From Blastomyces gilchristii SLH14081 (Eukaryota > Ascomycota > Eurotiomycetes > Onygenales > Ajellomycetaceae), in the NCBI RefSeq assembly GCF_000003855.2, contig NW_003101681.1:6970008-7034007 (forward strand): 64,000 nt of DNA, in the 5' to 3' direction. Both the position numbers and the translations under genes were made by a program. Below are positions 35,377 through 48,244 of the stretch, piece by piece. The notes below the pieces were generated by a model. It had not been told where the DNA came from and ran no database searches. It was given only the letters and a program-made list of their open reading frames with translations. The first letter of the stretch is position 1. Each line of letters starts with the position of its first letter.

Positions 35377-36904
35377 TATTCTTACTTAATGAAAAGTTGA
35401 TCAGACTAATTCAATTGAGATATTTATTAAACTCTTTTGAATTGAAAAGTTGATCAGACTGTTTCAATTAAGAGGTTTCTAAGTCTGTTTTCAATTGAAA
35501 AGTTAGTCAGACTATTTCAAAAGAAGAATAGCAGACTTTTATATATAAAACACCTGAATTTTTTCACACTAGTTCAGTAACTAGATTAGATTTTTGAAGA
35601 GAATCTAATAAACTAAAATTGATTTTTAAGATAAATCAATAAAATCTTTACAATCTCTTTCTTGAAATACAGTGAGAAAAAGTGTAATATCAATTGATAG
35701 TAAATCAGATAATATGAAAATTTTTGAGAGAAAAACTAATAAAAAATAAATCAATTTTTTGCAGAGAAATTGATTATAACTATTCAATTTTATTCTAAAT
35801 TATTCAATTCTTCTCACACAACAAGTGTGCAACTCAAATCAGTTAATAAAGAGTGTAAAAAAGAATTAAGTATTAATGAAAGCTCTTCAGTCACTGAAAA
35901 AGTAATTCTTACTTAAAAGAATATGAAATTATGACAGAAAACAACTCTGTTTTTAATTCTTTGTAAGAATATTGTGTAAAACTCAGAGAAAAACATCTTA
36001 CTTTTTCAAGAGAAGTAAAAAACTATTTCTAAGATTTTTTTTTTTTTGCATTAACTGCTGCAGAAGAATGAGATAGAAACTGCTAAGATATGTACTACTG
36101 TATATTTTCTATCAAGACTTTCTCTCTTCAGAGTCTTGATATTATAGAGAATATAAGTCTGTTTCTATATAATAATGTAAATATTGTCAGCGGGATGTAG
36201 AGGAACTGGTTATTTATATCTCAAAATAGAAGACTTTGTCAATGATTATATCAATATAGAGTTAATTATCAAATTCAATAGAAACCTAGTGTTGCTGTTC
36301 TCAATCTCTTGCAGAATCTATTGAATATTGAGATATTAAAACTAGATTTAATATATCTCACTGTGCAGGGATCAAAGGCTCAGTCAGATCTTGAGATATA
36401 CTGATTTTATAGTTGTTGATGTGCTGTTGACTCATTGTTCATTGATTATGTGCTTGATATTATTGCTGAGGTATCTTTTTGTATTTTTCTGCCGGGGATG
36501 GGCCAGACTGGGAAGGGCGGTACGAGGGTGGGACTTGGCGTTGGTGTTTTGGAACATCAAAGATGGACAGGGTTTTCGCGGAGGTCGCTCCTCAGATATC
36601 TCCACAACTACAGATTGGGGATCTTCCAAAATCGAGAAGATTGATGCATACGGCTAGGTCTCTTCACCTTACAATTTGTATGGCAATTTGGCCCGGGGTT
36701 GTGGTGTGGTAGGGGAGAATGAGGGATAATCCCACGCAGGAGTTCCGAACGACGTCTGGTTCACGTTTGGCTGGATAACTCCACCACCACACGGGGTATG
36801 CGGTCGGCGATGGGGTCAGAATGCTCGTATGATCGAGGGCTTTTCGATGGATCTATCGGCGGGTTCTTATTCGAAAAATCGAGCGAGTTCGTGGTGGAGC
36901 GGTT
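35377..36904 (-). promoter_or_regulatory. LINE M1 5' UTR and GC-rich 5' end
   Basis: 36480-36904 is almost unmutated: many CC, GG and CG, one 155-bp unit, and a conserved short frame ending RIPRVVVELSSQT. The rest (35377-36400) is AT-rich like other copies. The 5' terminus is AACCGCTCC at 36904. It probably contains the internal promoter of the element; that is inference. Confidence 0.7.
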
Positions 36905-38252
36905 GAGATAATGATGGATATTCTGTTCTGAGACACTGCCATGCAACAGAAAGTATTAGATTAATTATAGAGTGTCTGACAGAGAAACACTTCTCTTACA
37001 ACATTCATCTCTGCCTTCAATATCAAGATTCTAGAAGCAGATAATCAATCTTGAGAGAATTGAATAAAGATTAGCATGCTTAAGAAGACATTGACTTTTA
37101 AACTCTTACAGACTCTTGTAAGTGTAGATAAAGATCAGACTTATAAAGACTTCTGCACACAGCTTCAGACATTGAATGACTGTCTTATCAAGCTCAAGAG
37201 TATACAGAACAGTGATAGAAGATATTACACTTCAGTCACTCATACATCTGTATCAAAGAACAACAATGATACAGATGTCATGAATGAAATAGATTCAAAT
37301 GTCTATGCATAAGCAAGAGTTTCTGTCATTTGAACAGGCTTTTAAGTCTCTGAGATCACTTCTGAAGAAGTCACTGATTAACATCAATATGAAGTATGTA
37401 TCAACTGTAACTGATCAGAACACATTGCTTTCAACTGCTGATTAATCTATGTGTCTTCACACTTAAGAGAAAGATCAGCACCTGTTCATGTCAATCACAT
37501 TGTATTAAGAAAGATTCAGAAGATAACTATGAGAATATTCTGATAAAACAGAGAAAAGATTAGCTTCTATTTAAATTCACAAACAGAAGCTTGAAGAGAT
37601 CAGATGATAATGATTGAAAGAGAAGATGACAATGAATATGATTCTTGTATCTACTGTGATTGATAACATGTATTATATAAAAGCTATGATAGACAGCAGT
37701 CTATGTTACTATGCAATGATAAAATCTTCAGTTGTAAGATATCATAATCTTCAGTGTATTTCTTTATCAAAACCCTGACTTCTTGCAGGATTTAATAATC
37801 TGAAAGATGTTTATACTTATTACATGATAAAACTAAGCATAGATGTGAGAGGACATTAATATGAAGATATCTACACATATGAAGTTGATAATCTTGATTT
37901 CAATCTTATATTAGAACTTGTCTGACTATCTGAACAAGGCATCTTACTGAATGCTTGAAACAGAAGCTTGATATTCTCTAATGATGATAGAATTCATGAA
38001 GATGATATTTACAAGACTATGAATCTTACACAGATCTCTGTCAATGCTTATAAAATACTCTGAAAAAGAAGTTATCATCAAAATCACTGATAGAGTTGCT
38101 GATAGCAGAATCATGTGTTAATCTATTCTATCAGTCTGACTGATATCAAAAAGGCTCTAGAAAAGTTATCCTGTGTTGTAATAACAGATTCTTGTACAAA
38201 ACTCTCTCAACAATATCATGAATATCTAAGTGATAATAGATGTAAGCTCATC
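36905..38252 (+). pseudogene. Gypsy E gag C-terminus, CCHC knuckle and protease
   Basis: Continues the gag frame from before the N gap: FISAFNIKILEADNQS, then MLKKTLTFKLLQTLVSVDKD at 37076. CCHC knuckle 37397-37438 reads CINC, one stop, SEHIAFNC. A protease-like segment KAMIDSSLCYYAMI (Asp codon 37692) follows, then LTDIKKALEKL…QQYHEYLSD, the linker before RT. Protease and linker are in the +1 frame relative to gag. Cut at 38253 by LINE L3. Confidence 0.75.
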
Positions 38253-41200
38253 AACCACTTCATCATGAACCCACTCGATCTTTTGAATAAGAACCTGCTG
38301 ATAGACTCATTGAAAAGCCCTCAATCATACAAGCATTTTGACCACATCGCCGACCGCATACCCCGTGTGGTGGTGGAGTTATCCAGCCAAACATGAATCA
38401 GACATTGTTTGAAACTCCTGTGTGAGAGTATCCCTCATTCTCCCCTATCACACCACAACCCCGGGCCAGATTGCCATACAAATTGTAAGATGAAGAGACC
38501 TAGCCATATGTATCAATCTTCTCAATTTTGAAAGATCTCTGATCTGTTATTGTGAAGATATCTGAGGAGCAACCTCCGCAAAAACCCTGTTCATCTTTGA
38601 TGTTTCAAAACATCAACACCAAGTCCCACCCTTGTACCGCCCTTCCCAATCTGGCCCATCCCTGGCAGAAAAATACAAAAAGATACCTCAGTGATAATAT
38701 CAAGCACATAATCAACAACTACTTCTGAAGTGCAACCTCTGCGGTCTGTCTTCAGTGTATCTAGACATCAACACCAAGTCTCACCCTTGTATCACCCCTC
38801 TCAATCTGGCTCATCCCCGGCAGAAAAGTACAAAAAGATACCTCAGCAACTGTGTTTGATACATAATCAGCAGACACAACAACTATAAAATCAGTATATC
38901 TCAAGATCTGACTGAGCCTTTGATCCCTGCACAGTGAGATATATTAAATCTAGTTTTAATATCTCAATATTCAATAGATTCTGCAAGAAATTGAGAACAG
39001 CAACACTAGATTTCTATTAAATTTAAGAATTAACTCTATATTGATATAATCATTGACAAAGTCTTCTATTTTGAGATATAAATAATCAGTTCCTCTACAT
39101 CTCACTGACAATATTTACATTATTATATAAAAACAGACTTATATTCTCTATAATATCAAGACTCTGAAGAGAGAAAGTCTTGATAGAGAGTATACAGTAG
39201 TACATATCTTAGCAGTTTCTATCTCATTCTTCTGCAGCAGTTAATGCAAAAAAAAAAATCTTAGAAATAGTTTTTTACTTCTCTTGAAAAAGTAAGATGT
39301 TTTTCTCTGAGTTTTATATAATATTCTTACAAAGAATTAAAAACAGAGCTGTTTTCTATTATAATTTCATATTCTTTTAAGTAAGAATTACTTTTTCAGT
39401 GACTAAAGAGCTTTCATTAATACTTAATTCTTTTTTACACTCTTTATTAACTGATTTGAGTTGCACACTTGTTGTGTGAGAAGAATTGAATAACTTAGAA
39501 TAAAATTAAATAGTTTTAATCAATTTCTCTGCAAAAAATTGATTTATTTTTTATCAGTTTTTCTCTTAAAAACTGTTATATTATCTGATTTATTATCAAT
39601 TGATATCATACTTTTCCTAACTGTATCTCAAGAAAGAGATTGTAAAGATTTTATTAATTTATCTTAAAAATCAATTTTAGTTTATTAGATTCTCTTCAAA
39701 AATCTAATCTAGTTACTGAACTAGTGTGAAAAAAAATCAGATGTTTTATATATAAAAGTCTTTTATCCTTCTTTTGAAACAGTCTAATCAACTTTTCAAT
39801 TGAAAACATACTTGGAAATTTTATAATTGAAACAGTCTGATCAACTTTTCAAAAGATTTCAATACATATCTCAATTGAAACAGTCTAATCAACTTTTCAT
39901 TGAGTGAGAACAATGAGTTCAAAAATACACTCAGTTGATGTGAAAAAAGATGCTTTCTCAAATGCTATTTCTGAGATTGAAATTCTGAAGAGAAGAAAGA
40001 AAGAAGAAATAGAGAAATAACAAGTTCTTGAAATACAGAAATTTGAAAAAATAAGCAAGATTCTTGAAAAGCAGTGTCTGAGTGAGATAAATGAAGAAGT
40101 TCTGTTAATTCTTCATGCTCAGACTAGACAACTACAGAGAATGATCAAGTTCAAACTTGAAATTTCAAACACAGTTCAAAAAACATTGAAAATTTCTAGT
40201 ACAATCACTGACTTCTTATCTTGCTCTTCTTTCTTCTTTTCTACTTCTTCTTCTTCTTTGAATCAGAAGAAAACATATGCTCAAGCAGCTGCATCTGCTG
40301 TCTCTAAACCTGCTATCTCAAAACATGCTCAAAATCCTGAGAAAACTGAGAAGAATAATGCTCATACTTCTATTGATAGAAAAGTAGAGAAAAAAATGCA
40401 AAAGAAGAAAAACTTTCAAATCTTCAGAAATAGAAGACTTATTCTCAAAGTCTCAAATCAGAACATCTTGCAAAGAAATAAGCTAAACTTAAATCTTATT
40501 TTCAGAATCAGAAATGAAATTAATCAGCAGTTCTTTTCTCAGTTGATAACTGATATTAAAGTTCAAAAATCAGTTATAGCTTCAATTGAGTCATTCTTCT
40601 TTGAAAACTCTATCATTCTGACTACAATGTCTCAATTCAGTGCAGAATTCCTTATTCAGAATGAGAATCTCTGAAAATCAGCAATAGAATCTTTGTTAAA
40701 AACAATAATTCTATCTGAGAGAGATGAAAAGTGAGAAAAATTCATTCTTCATAATATTTCAGTTGAAATTTTTAACTGTGAAGAAGAAATGCTACTTCTT
40801 AAAAATCAATTAGAAGAATATAACTCTATTTAACTGAGAAAAGAGCCTGTATGACTAAATTCAATTGAGTTCAGACAAAGCAGAAGAAATGCCTCTGTTC
40901 TAGTATATATAAAGATATATGAACAGTCAAAGATCTCTGAAGTAAGAGTAGCAGATTTGAAAATGAGAGTTTGTAAATACAAAGACTCAAGAATGTATCT
41001 CAAAGCTCAAATACAGTGTTCAAACTGTCAGAGATATGAACACTTTACAATCTTCTATTTCAGAGACTTAAAATGTGCATTCTATGCCAGAGATCACAAA
41101 ACTAGTGAGCATAAATGTGAAACATGCTCAAAAAGAGATAAAATATGTCAATATACTCTGCTTAAATGCTCTAATTGCAAAGAAAAACATGCATCTAGCT

Positions 41201-41259
41201 CAAAAGAATATATGTTTGCTTCAAGAACTCAAAAGAACTGAAGAAAAGATGAAGCTCAA
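38253..41259 (+). mobile_element. LINE L3, 5' part: GC-rich end, 5' UTR and most of ORF1
   Basis: 5' start AACCACTTC, GC-rich stretch 38335-38480, two 155-bp units (38611, 38766), 5' UTR, and ORF1 from ATG 39913 with knuckles to about 41240. Interrupted by LINE L2 and resumed at 48245. It is divergent from M1, whose 5' end is only 1.35 kb to the left. Confidence 0.9.
39913..41259 (+). pseudogene. LINE L3 ORF1, N-terminal part
   Basis: MSSKIHSVDVKKDAF… start. The long open stretch 40141-40674 (177 residues) is the least broken ORF1 section in the window. Knuckle region at 41020-41210. The C-terminal end is at 48261-48515. Confidence 0.85.
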
Positions 41260-42254
41260 TCCCTGCACAGTGAGATATATTAAATCTAGTTTTAATACCT
41301 CAATATTCAATAGATTCTGCAAGGGATTGAGAACAGCAACACTAGGTTTCTATTGAATTTGAGAATTAACTCTATATTGATATAATCATTGACAAAGTCT
41401 TCTATTTTGAGATATAAATAACCAGTTCCTCTACATCCCGCTGGCAATATTTACATTATCATATAGAAACAGACTTATATTCTCTATAATATCAAGACTC
41501 TGAAGAGGGAAAGTCTTGGTAGAAGGTATACAGTAGTGCATATCTTAGCAGTTTCTATCTCATTCTTCTGCAGCAGTTAATGCAAAAAAAAAAAAATCTT
41601 AGAAATAGTTTTTTACTTCTCTTGAAAAAGTAAGGTGTTTTTCTCTGAGTTTTACACAATATTCTTACAAAGAATTAAAAACAGAGTTATTTTCTGTCAT
41701 AATTTCATATTCTTTTAAGTAACAATTACTTTTTCAGTGACTGAAGAGCTTTCATTAATACTTAATTCTTTTTTACACTCTTTATTAACTGATTTGAGTT
41801 GCACACTTGTTGTGTGAGGAGAATTGAATAATTTAGAATAAAATTGAATAGTTATAATCAATTTCTCTGCAAAAAATTGATTTATTTTTTATTAGTTTTT
41901 CTCTCAAAAACTTTCATATTATCTGATTTACTATCAATTGATATCACACTTTTTCTCACTGTATTTCAAGAAAGAGATTGTAAAGATTTTATTGATTTAT
42001 CTTAAAAATCAATTTTAGTTTATTAGATTCTCTTCAAAAATCTAACCTAGTTACTGAACTAGTGTGAAAAAATTCAGGTGTTTTATACACAAAAGTCTGC
42101 TATTCTTCTTTTGAAATAGTCTGACTAACTTTTCAATTGAAAACAGACTTAGAAACCTCTTAATTGAAATAGTCTGATCAACTTTTCAATTCAAAAGAGT
42201 TTAATAAATATCTCAATTGAATTAGTCTGACCAACTTTTCATTAAGTAAGAATA

Positions 42255-43874
42255 ATGAGTTTAAAAGTACACTCAGTTGATGTGAAAAAAGATGCTTTCT
42301 CAAATGCTATTCCTGAGATTGAAATTCTGAAGAGAAGAAAGAAAGAAGAGATAGAGAAACAACAAGTTCTTGAAATACAGAAACTTGAAAAAGTAAGTAA
42401 AATTCTTGAAAAGCAGTGTCTGAGTGAGATGAATGAAGAAGTTCTGTTAATTCTTCATGCTCAGGCTAGACAACTACAGAAAGTGATCAAGTTCAAACTT
42501 AGAATTTCAAACATAGTTTAAAAAACTTTGAAAATTTCTAATACAATCACTGACTCTTCAGTTTGCTCTTCTTTTTTTTCTACTTCTTCTTCTTCTTCTT
42601 CTTTAAATCAGAAGAAAATATATACTCAAGCAGCTGAATCTGCTGCATTTAAACCTGCTATCTCTAAATCTGCTATCTCAAAATCTGCTTAAAATTCTGA
42701 GAAAACTGAGAAGAATACTGCTCATACTTCTAGTGATAGAAGAGTGAAGAAAAAAATACAAAAAGAGAAAAATCTTCAAATCTCCAGAAATAGAAGACTT
42801 ATTCTCAAAGTCTCAAATCAGGATATATTGCAGAGAAATAAGCTAAACTCAAACCTCATTTTCAGAATTAGAAATGAAATCAATCAGCAGTTCTTTTCTC
42901 AGTTAATGACTGATATTAAAGTTCAAAAATCAGTTATAGCTTCAATTGAGTCATTCTTCTTTAGAAACTTCATCATTCTGACTACAATGCCTGAATTCAG
43001 TGCTGAATTCCTTATTCAGAATGAGAATCTCTGAAAATCAGCAGTAGAATCTTTGTTAAACACAATAATTCTATCTGAGAGAGATGAAAAGTGAGACAAA
43101 TTGATTCTTCATGATATTTCAGTTGAAATTTTTGACTGTGAAGAAGAAATGCTACTTCTTAAAAATGAATTAGAAGAATACAACTCTATTCAACTGAGAA
43201 AGAAGCCTGTATGACTAAATTCAATTGAGTTCAGACAAAGCAGAAGAAATGTCTCTGTTCTAGTATATACAAAGATAATGAAACAGTTGAAGATCTCTGA
43301 AGTAAGAGTAGCAGGTTTGAAAATGAGAGTTCATGAATACAAAGACTCAAGAATGAATCTCAAAGCTCAAACACAGTGTTCAAACTGTCAAAGATATGAA
43401 CACTTTGCAATCTCCTGTTTCAGAGACTCAAAATGTGCATTCTGTGCCAGAGATCATAAAACTAGTGAGTATAAATGTGAAACATGCTCAAAAAGAGATG
43501 AAATATGTCAACATACTCTGCTTAAATGCTCTAATTGCAAAGAGAAACATGCATCTAGCTCAAAAGAATGTATGTTTACTTCAAGAACTCAAAAGAACTG
43601 AAGAAAAGATGAAGCTCAGAGTAAACCTAGAACTGAAGAGAATAGTCAAGCCAGTAAACTCACAACTGCAAGCTCAAAAAGAAGAAACTCTCAATTATCT
43701 AAGTCTTCAAACTTCAATTCTTCAGTGAAATGTAAACAGAATTTGAATTCTTAAACTTCTGTTAAGATTAGAGAATTGAGAAATGACTCTGATAATAAAC
43801 TAGATATAATGCAAGCAGTTGAGATTTCTACTTTTCAGAACAGTTATAATCTACTATCTGATGATAGTGATTAG
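42255..43874 (+). pseudogene. LINE L2 ORF1, frame intact but with stops
   Basis: ATG 42255 to TAG 43872: 539 codons. N terminus MSLKVHSVDVKKDAF, Lys/Glu-rich coiled-coil-like helix, Ser-rich linker, three knuckles at 43378-43570 (CSNCQRYEHFAISC; CAFCARDHKTS; CSNCKEKHASSSKEC). No net frameshift. Confidence 0.9.
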
Positions 43875-43897
43875 ATTCTACTCTACTCTCTTTTAGT

Positions 43898-46800
43898 ATG
43901 AATATACAACAAAAACAATAAAAAAAGTTTAAAAACTCTTCAAAAATCACATTTATTCAAAATAATATGAATAGAAACTTAAATTGCATTTATTCTTATC
44001 TTCAAATTGCATTTGAATAAAAAGTTGATTTTATACTGCTTCAGGAGCCGAATTTTGATACTGAGCAAAAATATATCATTTCTCACTCAAGCTACTACTG
44101 CTTTTTACCTCAAAAGTCTGAGATAAAGTCAAGAGTAGTGATCTATAGAAGAAAGAGATCAAGATATCAATTTAATCTACAATTTAATATCATGTCTGAC
44201 CCTGATATTCTGGTGAGTGATATTATAGATAAAGAAAATGAGTTTGATACTATACAGCTTATAAATATCTATAATGAAAAGTCATTGAAGGAATATAACA
44301 ATATCTGAACAATTGATAGAGAATTTCTGAACATAACTTCATCAAGAAACTTTATAATTATAGAAGACTTCAATGCACATCATCTCTGATGAAATTCAGA
44401 ATGCAAGAGAGCAGTGAGAGCTGATAATCAGATTGAATGAATCTTTGAGCATTTAATAGATTTGATTAATAAGTCTGATCAACAAACATTCTTTAGAAAA
44501 GGTATAAAACAGAAGTCTATTATAGATCTAATCTTCATGTCACAAAATCTAATGAAAAGAAGACTTGTAAACTGGTTTATTGATTCAAATGAGACATCAG
44601 GATCAGATCATGAGATTATTCAATTTGATATTGAACTGAGTGAAAAATAAATGAGTGAAAATCCTCTTCTCTCTAATCAGTATAACTTTGAAAAAGCTGA
44701 TTGAAAAGCAGTTGAAGAAAGCATAAAACTGTTAAAATCTGAGAGACAGAATGAGCTATATTGGAATTCTGATCAAGATATCTCAAATGAAATGCTTGAG
44801 AATAGAGTGAAGCTTATTACATCTATTATTCTAACAAGTGTTAGAGATAATATTTCAAAGAGAAAATCTTCTGAGTATTCAAAATCTTGATGAAATGAGA
44901 ATATCTCATCTAAAAGAAAAGAATTAGCTACTGCTAGAAGAGATTGAAAGAATGATGTAATATCTGATGAAGAGTTCAAAGCTGTCAGAAATGAATATTT
45001 TTCAGATATTAAAAGAGCTAAAACAGACTGCTGGAATAAATTTCTTGAAGAAGCATAAGAAAAGGAAGTTTTTAAAGCTTTTAACTATACTCAAATAAGA
45101 AGTGTAGCAAAACTTCCAGCCTTGGAATATGAGTTTCAGAATAAATCATATACAGTAAACTCTTTTGAGGAAAAATGTCAAGCTTTCATGAGAATTCTCT
45201 TTCAGAACTCACCAGATTCAGATTCAGATTCAGATTCAGATTCAGAGGAAGAGAATATATCACTTCTCAACTACATTGATGAAAATGACTGGAAATGGCC
45301 TGATCTTACACAAGATGAATTAGAGTCAGCTATCTTCTCAAGTTCTGTTAAAACTGCTGCAGATTCTGATTTAATTAATCACTTGATTATTCATAATACA
45401 TATTCCTACTTAAAGAATGAATATTTTGAGCTCTTTTTCAATCTCTTGAAAAATGAATATCATTCTGAATGCTGGAGAGAAGTCACTGGAGTGATTCTTG
45501 CAAAATCTAATAGAAAAACTTCAATTCCTAAGTCATATAGAGTAATATCTCTATTGAACTGTCTAGGAAAGGTTTTAGAAAAGATAATAGCTACTCAACT
45601 ATCTTTTATAAGCTCTATAGATGATTCTCTTTTATTCAGTGAATAAATAAGAGATAGAAAACAGTGTTCTGCAATTGACACTGATCTCTCAGTTGTTCAT
45701 GATATTTAAATAGCAAAGCATGAGAGTCTGGTCTCAACTGCAGTTTTTATTGATATAAAAGGAGCATTTGACCATGTTTCAAAGTCAAAGTTAATTCAGA
45801 CATTGAAGATATTAAAACTGTCAATTTCTCTAATAAAATAAGTTAACTGTTTTATGTCTAAAAGAAGTATACAACTCTTCTTTAATGGAATGAAATAAGA
45901 CAAGACTGAGATAAAAATAGAAGTATCACAGAGATCTTCAATCTTGCTCATTTTATTTGCAATATACACTGTATATCTATTTAAAAATAGAAATATGAGA
46001 ATAGTGTGATCTTCAAGTTATATGAATGATATTGGTCTAGTCTACAGCTTAAAAACTATCAAAGAGAATTTGAAAGTAATTGAAGAAGCTGTAAAGGAAA
46101 TCTTTGTTAGAGCAGATATCAATCAAATTCAATTTAATATGAATAAAACTGAGTTAATTCATTTCTTTTCTAGATTCAATGAGAAAGAACTATCTCTAAC
46201 TCTTTTAAATAGAGAGATTAAACCCAGTGTAAATGTCAAATGATTAGAAGTATGGTTAAACTCTAAGTTGAATTTTAAATATCACATTCAACAAAGAACT
46301 GTCAAGGCAGAAAGACTATTGAACAACATAATCAGACTATCAAATACAGAGAGAGGTCTATCCTTCCAGGCTATGAGACAGTTATATATAGCCTGTATTA
46401 CATCAGTAGCTGATTATGAAGTTCAAATTTGATAGAATAATCAAGGGAATTTCACTGAACTCTTTCAAAGTCTGCAAAACAGAGTCTTGAGAAGAATTCT
46501 GGAAGCATTCAAATCATCTCCTATTAAAGCAATGAAAATTGAAGCTTCAATTCCTTCTTCTGCTATTAGATTTGAAAAGACCTGTATGAACTATGCTCTG
46601 AGAGTTGTAAAGATGAGCTCAAATTATATAATCAGAGAAAGAGTCTCTTCTTCATTTTCATCAATTAACTCTGAAAATGAACTGAATTGAAATAGATTTC
46701 TTGATTGAAATGAAAATAATTCTTCAAAGAAAATGTCTTCTCAACTGTACAGACTATACTCTCTGATTAAAAATCAATTTTCTTCTTTAAATATTGAAAA

Positions 46801-47872
46801 AGTTGATCATGAGAAGTTATCTCTCTGAAGAGAAAAGCTTGAATCTCTTATAGATTTACAAATAAGTGAACTATCAAAAGAGAAAGAATATGAACAGCAT
46901 TCAAAGAGAATTTCTACAATTAATATAAAAGACTCTATTCTGATTTATTCAGATGACTCAAAAAATGAGAACTTGAATAGATTAGACACAGACATTGCTT
47001 ATACTGAAGATAATATCAATTTTATCTCAGATTTCTGGAATCTAGGCTCTGAATGTGAAGTCTTTGATGCTGAACTATTTGCAATAGTGAAAGCTTTCAA
47101 ACTTATTAAAATAAAATCTCATAGAAGAGGAAATTGTTTGAAAGAGGCATGAATATTCTCTGATAGTCAAGCTGCTTTAAAAAGACTTAGAAATAGTCAG
47201 ATTCATAATGATCAAATGAATCTTGAACTGATCTTAAACTCTGTTTTGAAAATTCAAAAGAGAAGAACATCAAAGCTGATTATTCATCTGCACTGGGTTC
47301 CTGCTTATATGAATATTCATGACAATGAATTGACTGATTCAGCTGCAAAAAAGGGTGCAGAATTAAGCAGATCTATTCAAAAAATTGTGTCCTGGTCTTT
47401 TATAAAGAGAAAAATAAAAGAATCTTATTTAGACAAGTGAAATGAAAGCTGGCAGAAACAAAAGAAGAGTATACATTATTCAAGATTTGAAACAAAGTCC
47501 AAGTGGAAATCTTGTTCAATTAAATGTAAAAAGAAAATATTCTCATCTATAATACAGCTGAAACTAGGACATGGCTATTTCAAATCTTATATACAAAGAT
47601 TTGATGATAGATTTGACTCAATAGAATGCTCATTCTGTAATACAAATGAGAATCCTGAGTATATTGTAATGCACTGTGCATTATACAATAGTCTCAGAGT
47701 CAGATTGAAAGAGAAGTATGATCTAAATCAATTAAATATGAGATTCTTATTCTCAACTGAGACAGGAATTAAATACTTAATAGACTTTCTATCAGAAACT
47801 CAAGCAGCTACAAGAAAATGGCTAAATTCAGAATTATCTGAATATGAAGAGGAGGAAATCAATCAGATATAG
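43898..47872 (+). pseudogene. LINE L2 ORF2 (APE endonuclease, RT, RNase H, CCHC)
   Basis: 1324 codons in a single frame from ATG 43898, 23 nt after the ORF1 stop. Endonuclease: LLQEP near 44040 and SGSDHEIIQFDI near 44600. Acidic (GATTCA)n run 45213-45245 coding Asp-Ser repeats. RT: FIDIKGAFDHV near 45750; the catalytic pair is damaged (MNDIGLVYS at 46022; M2 has VDD). RNase H: YSDDSKNEN, EVFDAELFAIV, FSDSQAALKR, LHWVPAYMN. The C-terminal ECSFCNTNENPEYIVMHC is CCHC-like. Domain set and order match the Tad1 clade. Stops are mostly TGG to TGA. Confidence 0.92.
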
Positions 47873-48244
47873 TCTGTTAAAACAGCTATATACTATCTTT
47901 TAATAATTTGTTTTGTTACAGTCTTTCTTTATTTTATCTTTTTCTTTCAATTTCTTTCTGTCTATCTATTTAATGTGTCTATCTTTAAGACTGTGTTCTC
48001 TTTTCCTTTGTCATGATATTGTCAAATGATTTCAAAGTATGAGATGATGTTAAAACACTGCAATTTGTAAACAGTTTTTGTATTCTGAGCTGGAATTTTC
48101 TGATTTTGCATATCTGAAATTGATGAATGTATAATAGTTAACTTTACAGATATAGAAAAAACCCTGAGAACTAAAAGTTCTCAGGAAGATATCATAGTCT
48201 CTGACTGCATACATCTATAATTGAAGAATAATAATAATAATAAT
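47873..48244 (+). other. LINE L2 3' UTR and (AAT)n tail
   Basis: Shared 3' UTR of the family, with a hairpin-like CCCTGAGAACTAAAAGTTCTCAGG near 48161-48184 just before the tail, and a short (AAT)n repeat that precedes the target duplication. The hairpin is also in L4, L1 and M2 and may be the feature recognised by the reverse transcriptase. Confidence 0.75.

Larger units (their letters stand above)
41260..48244 (+). mobile_element. LINE L2 nested in LINE L3
   Basis: Starts TCCCTGCACAG within the 5' UTR (truncated relative to L1, L3 and M1) and ends in (AAT)n. Flanked by a perfect 16-bp target duplication AAAAGATGAAGCTCAA (41244-41259 and 48245-48260). Both ORFs keep their frame. Confidence 0.95.

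Noticed and set aside
36391..36946. Several overlapping ORFs on both strands in the GC-rich island
   Set aside because: All lie in the LINE M1 5' end, where high GC makes chance ORFs. Only the short frame ending RIPRVVVELSSQT recurs in L3, and I do not claim a protein for it.
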